From Dysgonomonas sp. PH5-45 (GTDB lineage Bacteria > Bacteroidota > Bacteroidia > Bacteroidales > Dysgonomonadaceae), in assembly GCF_029893235.1 (NCBI RefSeq), contig NZ_JARXWE010000010.1, positions 16,825-80,824 of the forward strand: DNA of 64,000 nucleotides, in the 5' to 3' direction. Shown piece after piece: positions 61,767 to 64,000 of the stretch. Numbering within the stretch: position 1 is the first letter of the stretch; every line of letters begins with the position of its first letter. A program made the translations under genes and the position numbers. A model generated the notes under the pieces. The model did not search any database. It saw only the letters and a list, made by a program, of their open reading frames with translations, and was not told where the DNA came from.

Positions 61767-63560
61767 ATGAAAATAGAACAAAAACTGAAGCAAGAAATAC
61801 AGAAGGCTATTAAAAGCCTTTACGGACAAGATATACCCGAACAACAAGCCGAACTGCAAAAAACAAGAAAGGAATTTCAAGGGCATTTTACGCTGGTGGT
61901 TTTTCCTTTCCTGAAAATGTCGAAAAAAAGCCCCGAACAAACTGCTCAAGAAGTAGGCGAGTGGCTTAAAGCCAATGTAGATGAAATAGCCGGCTTCAAT
62001 GTTATAAAGGGTTTTTTGAATCTTGTTCTGAAAACTTCGGTTTGGATTGATGCACTTAATAATATAAATGCGGAGGCCGATTATGGAATCGTCCCTGTAA
62101 CTCCCGACGCTCCGCTGGTGATGGTCGAATATTCGTCGCCCAACACAAACAAACCGCTCCATTTGGGGCATATCCGTAATAACCTCTTAGGCTTTGCCCT
62201 TGCTGAAGTGTTGAAAGCAAACGGAAACCGTGTGGTAAAAACCAATATAGTGAACGACCGTGGCATACATATATGTAAGTCGATGCTTGCTTGGCAAAAA
62301 TGGGGAGAAGGCGCGACGCCCGAATCGACAGGAAAGAAAGGCGACCATCTGGTGGGCGACTTCTATGTTCTTTTCGATAAGCATTATAAGGCCGAGCTTG
62401 CCCAGTTGAAAGCATCGGGCATGGACGATAAAGAAGCCGAGGCCAATTCTACACTCATGGCCGAAGCACGCGAGATGCTCCGCCGATGGGAGGCTGGCGA
62501 TATGGAAACGGTTGCCCTGTGGGAGAAAATGAACTCGTGGGTTTATACCGGTTTTGACGAAACCTATAAACGCTTGGGTGTGGACTTCGACAAGATTTAC
62601 TACGAATCTACAACTTATCTTGATGGTAAAGAAACCGTTTTGGAGGGGCTCGATAAAGGTGTTTTCTATCAGAAGGAAGACGGTTCTGTTTGGGCTAACC
62701 TCGAAGGCGAAGGTCTCGACCATAAGTTGCTGTTGCGGGGCGATGGCACATCGGTTTATATGACACAAGATATAGGAACTGCTAAACAGCGTTTCAACGA
62801 TTACAATATTAATAAGATGGTATATGTGGTAGGCAACGAGCAGAATTACCATTTTCAAGTCCTTTCAATTCTGCTGGATAAGCTGGGGTTTGAATTTGGC
62901 AAGGGACTGGTTCATTTTTCGTACGGAATGGTAGAATTGCCCGAAGGAAAAATGAAGTCGCGCGAGGGAACGGTTGTCGACGCCGACGATTTGATGGACG
63001 AAATGATTCAGACCGCCAAAGAAACCTCTCAAGAGCTTGGCAAGTTGGAAGGCTATACCGAAGAAGAAGCTAACGCCGTATCGCGCATGGTTGGCTTGGG
63101 TGCTCTGAAATATTTTATTCTGAAGGTAGACCCCAAAAAGAATATGACTTTCAACCCGAAAGAGTCTATCGACTTTAATGGGAATACGGGTCCATTTATC
63201 CAATATACTTATGCGCGTATCCAGTCTGTGTTGCGTAAGGCTCAGGAGCAGGGTATCGTGATACCTGACGTTCTGCCGGCAGATATAGAGATTTCGGAAA
63301 AAGAACAAGGGCTTATCCAGTTGGTAGGCGATTTTGCCACAGTGCTTAAACAAGCAGCCGACGAATATAATCCTGCCCTGTTGGCAAACTATTCGTACGA
63401 ATTGGTGAAAGAATATAACCAATTCTACCACGATTTTTCTATTTTGAAAGAAGAAAATGTTGGTTTGAAGAGTTTCCGTTTGGTGCTATCGGCAAACGTA
63501 GCTAAGGTTGTAAAACAGGCAATGGCCTTGTTGGGAATAGAAGTCCCGGATAGGATGTAA
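61767..63560 (+). CDS. argS: arginyl-tRNA synthetase
   Basis: A 597-residue class I enzyme that charges tRNA-Arg with arginine. The HIGH-type motif is in PNTNKPLHLGHIRNN (residues about 122-136) and the KMSKS-equivalent in GKMKSREGTVV near residue 395. The DALR anticodon-binding domain ends the chain (about 475-597). The ATG at 61734 would add MSENRKSQNRK; I prefer 61767, which gives the usual length and start MKIEQKLKQEI. The ATG at 61734 remains possible. The next feature is the rRNA operon. Confidence 0.95.
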   Translation: MKIEQKLKQEIQKAIKSLYGQDIPEQQAELQKTRKEFQGHFTLVVFPFLKMSKKSPEQTAQEVGEWLKANVDEIAGFNVIKGFLNLVLKTSVWIDALNNINAEADYGIVPVTPDAPLVMVEYSSPNTNKPLHLGHIRNNLLGFALAEVLKANGNRVVKTNIVNDRGIHICKSMLAWQKWGEGATPESTGKKGDHLVGDFYVLFDKHYKAELAQLKASGMDDKEAEANSTLMAEAREMLRRWEAGDMETVALWEKMNSWVYTGFDETYKRLGVDFDKIYYESTTYLDGKETVLEGLDKGVFYQKEDGSVWANLEGEGLDHKLLLRGDGTSVYMTQDIGTAKQRFNDYNINKMVYVVGNEQNYHFQVLSILLDKLGFEFGKGLVHFSYGMVELPEGKMKSREGTVVDADDLMDEMIQTAKETSQELGKLEGYTEEEANAVSRMVGLGALKYFILKVDPKKNMTFNPKESIDFNGNTGPFIQYTYARIQSVLRKAQEQGIVIPDVLPADIEISEKEQGLIQLVGDFATVLKQAADEYNPALLANYSYELVKEYNQFYHDFSILKEENVGLKSFRLVLSANVAKVVKQAMALLGIEVPDRM

Positions 63561-63912
63561 TATTAAACCATCTATATGTAAGTTCTTGTAAATCATTTGA
63601 GGTAAAAAAAACTTTGCAAAAAAGGTTTTAAAAAGTTTGTTTTGTATTTATAAAGTTTCTACTTTTGCATCCGCTTTCCAGTTAAGCGCACAGTTTTTTA
63701 GCAGTGTAGTTTTAGGGGAAAAGCACACGAGAAGCGATCTTTGAGGTTTTGGTAAAAAGGAACAATAAAAGAAAAAAAATAGCATTAGACGGGTAGTGCG
63801 AATTCTTTCTTTCAAAGGGAAGAAATAAGTACTAATCCCGGTCAATTCAGATTTTAAATTAAAAAAGGATTGCATCGGGTCAGGGATAACTGAAGGTATA
63901 AAAAAAAGAATA
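63561..63912 (+). other. 352-base rRNA operon leader region
   Basis: The interval from the argS stop to the 16S gene has an A/T-rich upstream tract (63606-63635), the rRNA promoter at 63636-63667 and an untranslated leader of about 240 bases to the 16S gene. No tRNA or protein-coding gene is seen. Confidence 0.8.
63636..63667 (+). promoter_or_regulatory. rRNA operon promoter
   Basis: TTTG at 63636-63639 and TACTTTTG at 63660-63667 with a 20-base spacer fit the Bacteroidetes -33/-7 consensus. An A/T-rich tract lies upstream, as expected for a strong rRNA promoter. A TTTG at 63641-63644 gives a shorter spacer and is the less likely partner. Confidence 0.7.
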
Positions 63913-64000
63913 TACAAAGAAGAGTTTGATCCTGGCTCAGGATGAACGCTAGCGATAGGCCTAACACATGCAAGTCGAGGGGCAGCATGGCGGTAGCAAT
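63913..64000 (+). rRNA. rrs: 16S ribosomal RNA, 5' end
   Basis: The conserved 16S start AGAGTTTGATCCTGGCTCAG (63921-63940) is followed by GATGAACGCTAGCGATAGGCC and AACACATGCAAGTCGAGGGGCAGC, a Bacteroidetes pattern. The first base is placed about eight bases before this block, as in E. coli. The rest of the gene lies beyond the right edge. Confidence 0.98.

Noticed and set aside
63561..63912. tRNA gene in the rRNA leader
   Set aside because: No cloverleaf-like sequence or GTTCGA-type T loop was seen; only promoter and leader sequence.

Overview
The window is a chromosomal segment of a Bacteroidales bacterium, most likely of the Dysgonomonas/Dysgonomonadaceae type. The 16S rRNA gene that starts at its right end is of the Bacteroidetes kind, promoters carry the Bacteroidetes -7 box TAnnTTTG, and the content fits: SusC-style TonB-dependent receptor, RprXY two-component pair, PorX, type IX secretion (T9SS) sorting domains, viroplasmin-type RNase H, a DUF1343/NamZ enzyme and meso-diaminopimelate dehydrogenase. 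The genus is an inference from about 90 bases of 16S and from gene content.

Layout. 1-4244: end of a HAD-type hydrolase, a GNAT acetyltransferase, the t6A enzyme TsaC/Sua5, a WG-repeat exported protein and a ClC channel. 4343-8399 (minus): a likely operon nadK-rnhA-DUF2461-ddh-ispE. 8624-15332 (plus): pdxJ, a TonB-type protein without ExbB/ExbD beside it, a DJ-1 family protein, a 156-bp inverted-repeat element, rnpA-yidD, a sodium:solute symporter and tex. 15402-17988 (minus): two tandemly duplicated T9SS cargo proteins and a pentapeptide-repeat protein. 18172-21837 (plus): a tightly packed redox cluster of an unknown membrane-anchored protein, ApbE, RnfC and RnfD, without the other Rnf subunits. 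21902-26816: monooxygenase-fold protein, lipoproteins, a Pif1-like helicase with TPRs, MsrBA and an orphan protein. 27019-30360 (minus): a metal (probably copper) uptake operon with its own -7 box and terminator. 30538-43402: RsiV-like lipoprotein, rsmG, MBL hydrolase, gcvP, a lipoprotein, a DUF6056-like membrane protein, metH and an LTA-synthase-like enzyme. 43423-47405 (minus): an AspT-type transporter and an AT-rich glycosyltransferase/flavoprotein pair that looks acquired. 47881-56719: outer-membrane barrel protein, RprXY, hydrolase, CDF transporter, the T9SS regulator PorX and TsaE. 56177-57668: a cluster of palindromic repeats around a small GIY-YIG nuclease gene. 57708-64000: lipoprotein phosphatase, zinc-ribbon and TM2 proteins, NamZ, an HD hydrolase, argS and the start of an rRNA operon.

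The two most interesting regions are the reduced RnfC-RnfD-ApbE cluster, in which ApbE has no visible export signal but is translationally coupled to a membrane-anchor protein, and the 56.2-57.7 kb repeat cluster. There, interrupted palindromes flank tsaE and a GIY-YIG nuclease gene, and one larger inverted-repeat element sits between 9-bp direct repeats, one of which contains the nuclease gene's stop codon. The T9SS picture is coherent: PorX (54600-56147) and two proteins with type A sorting domains (15402-17337) are in the same window. All functional calls are read from the sequence and family knowledge; no database search was run.
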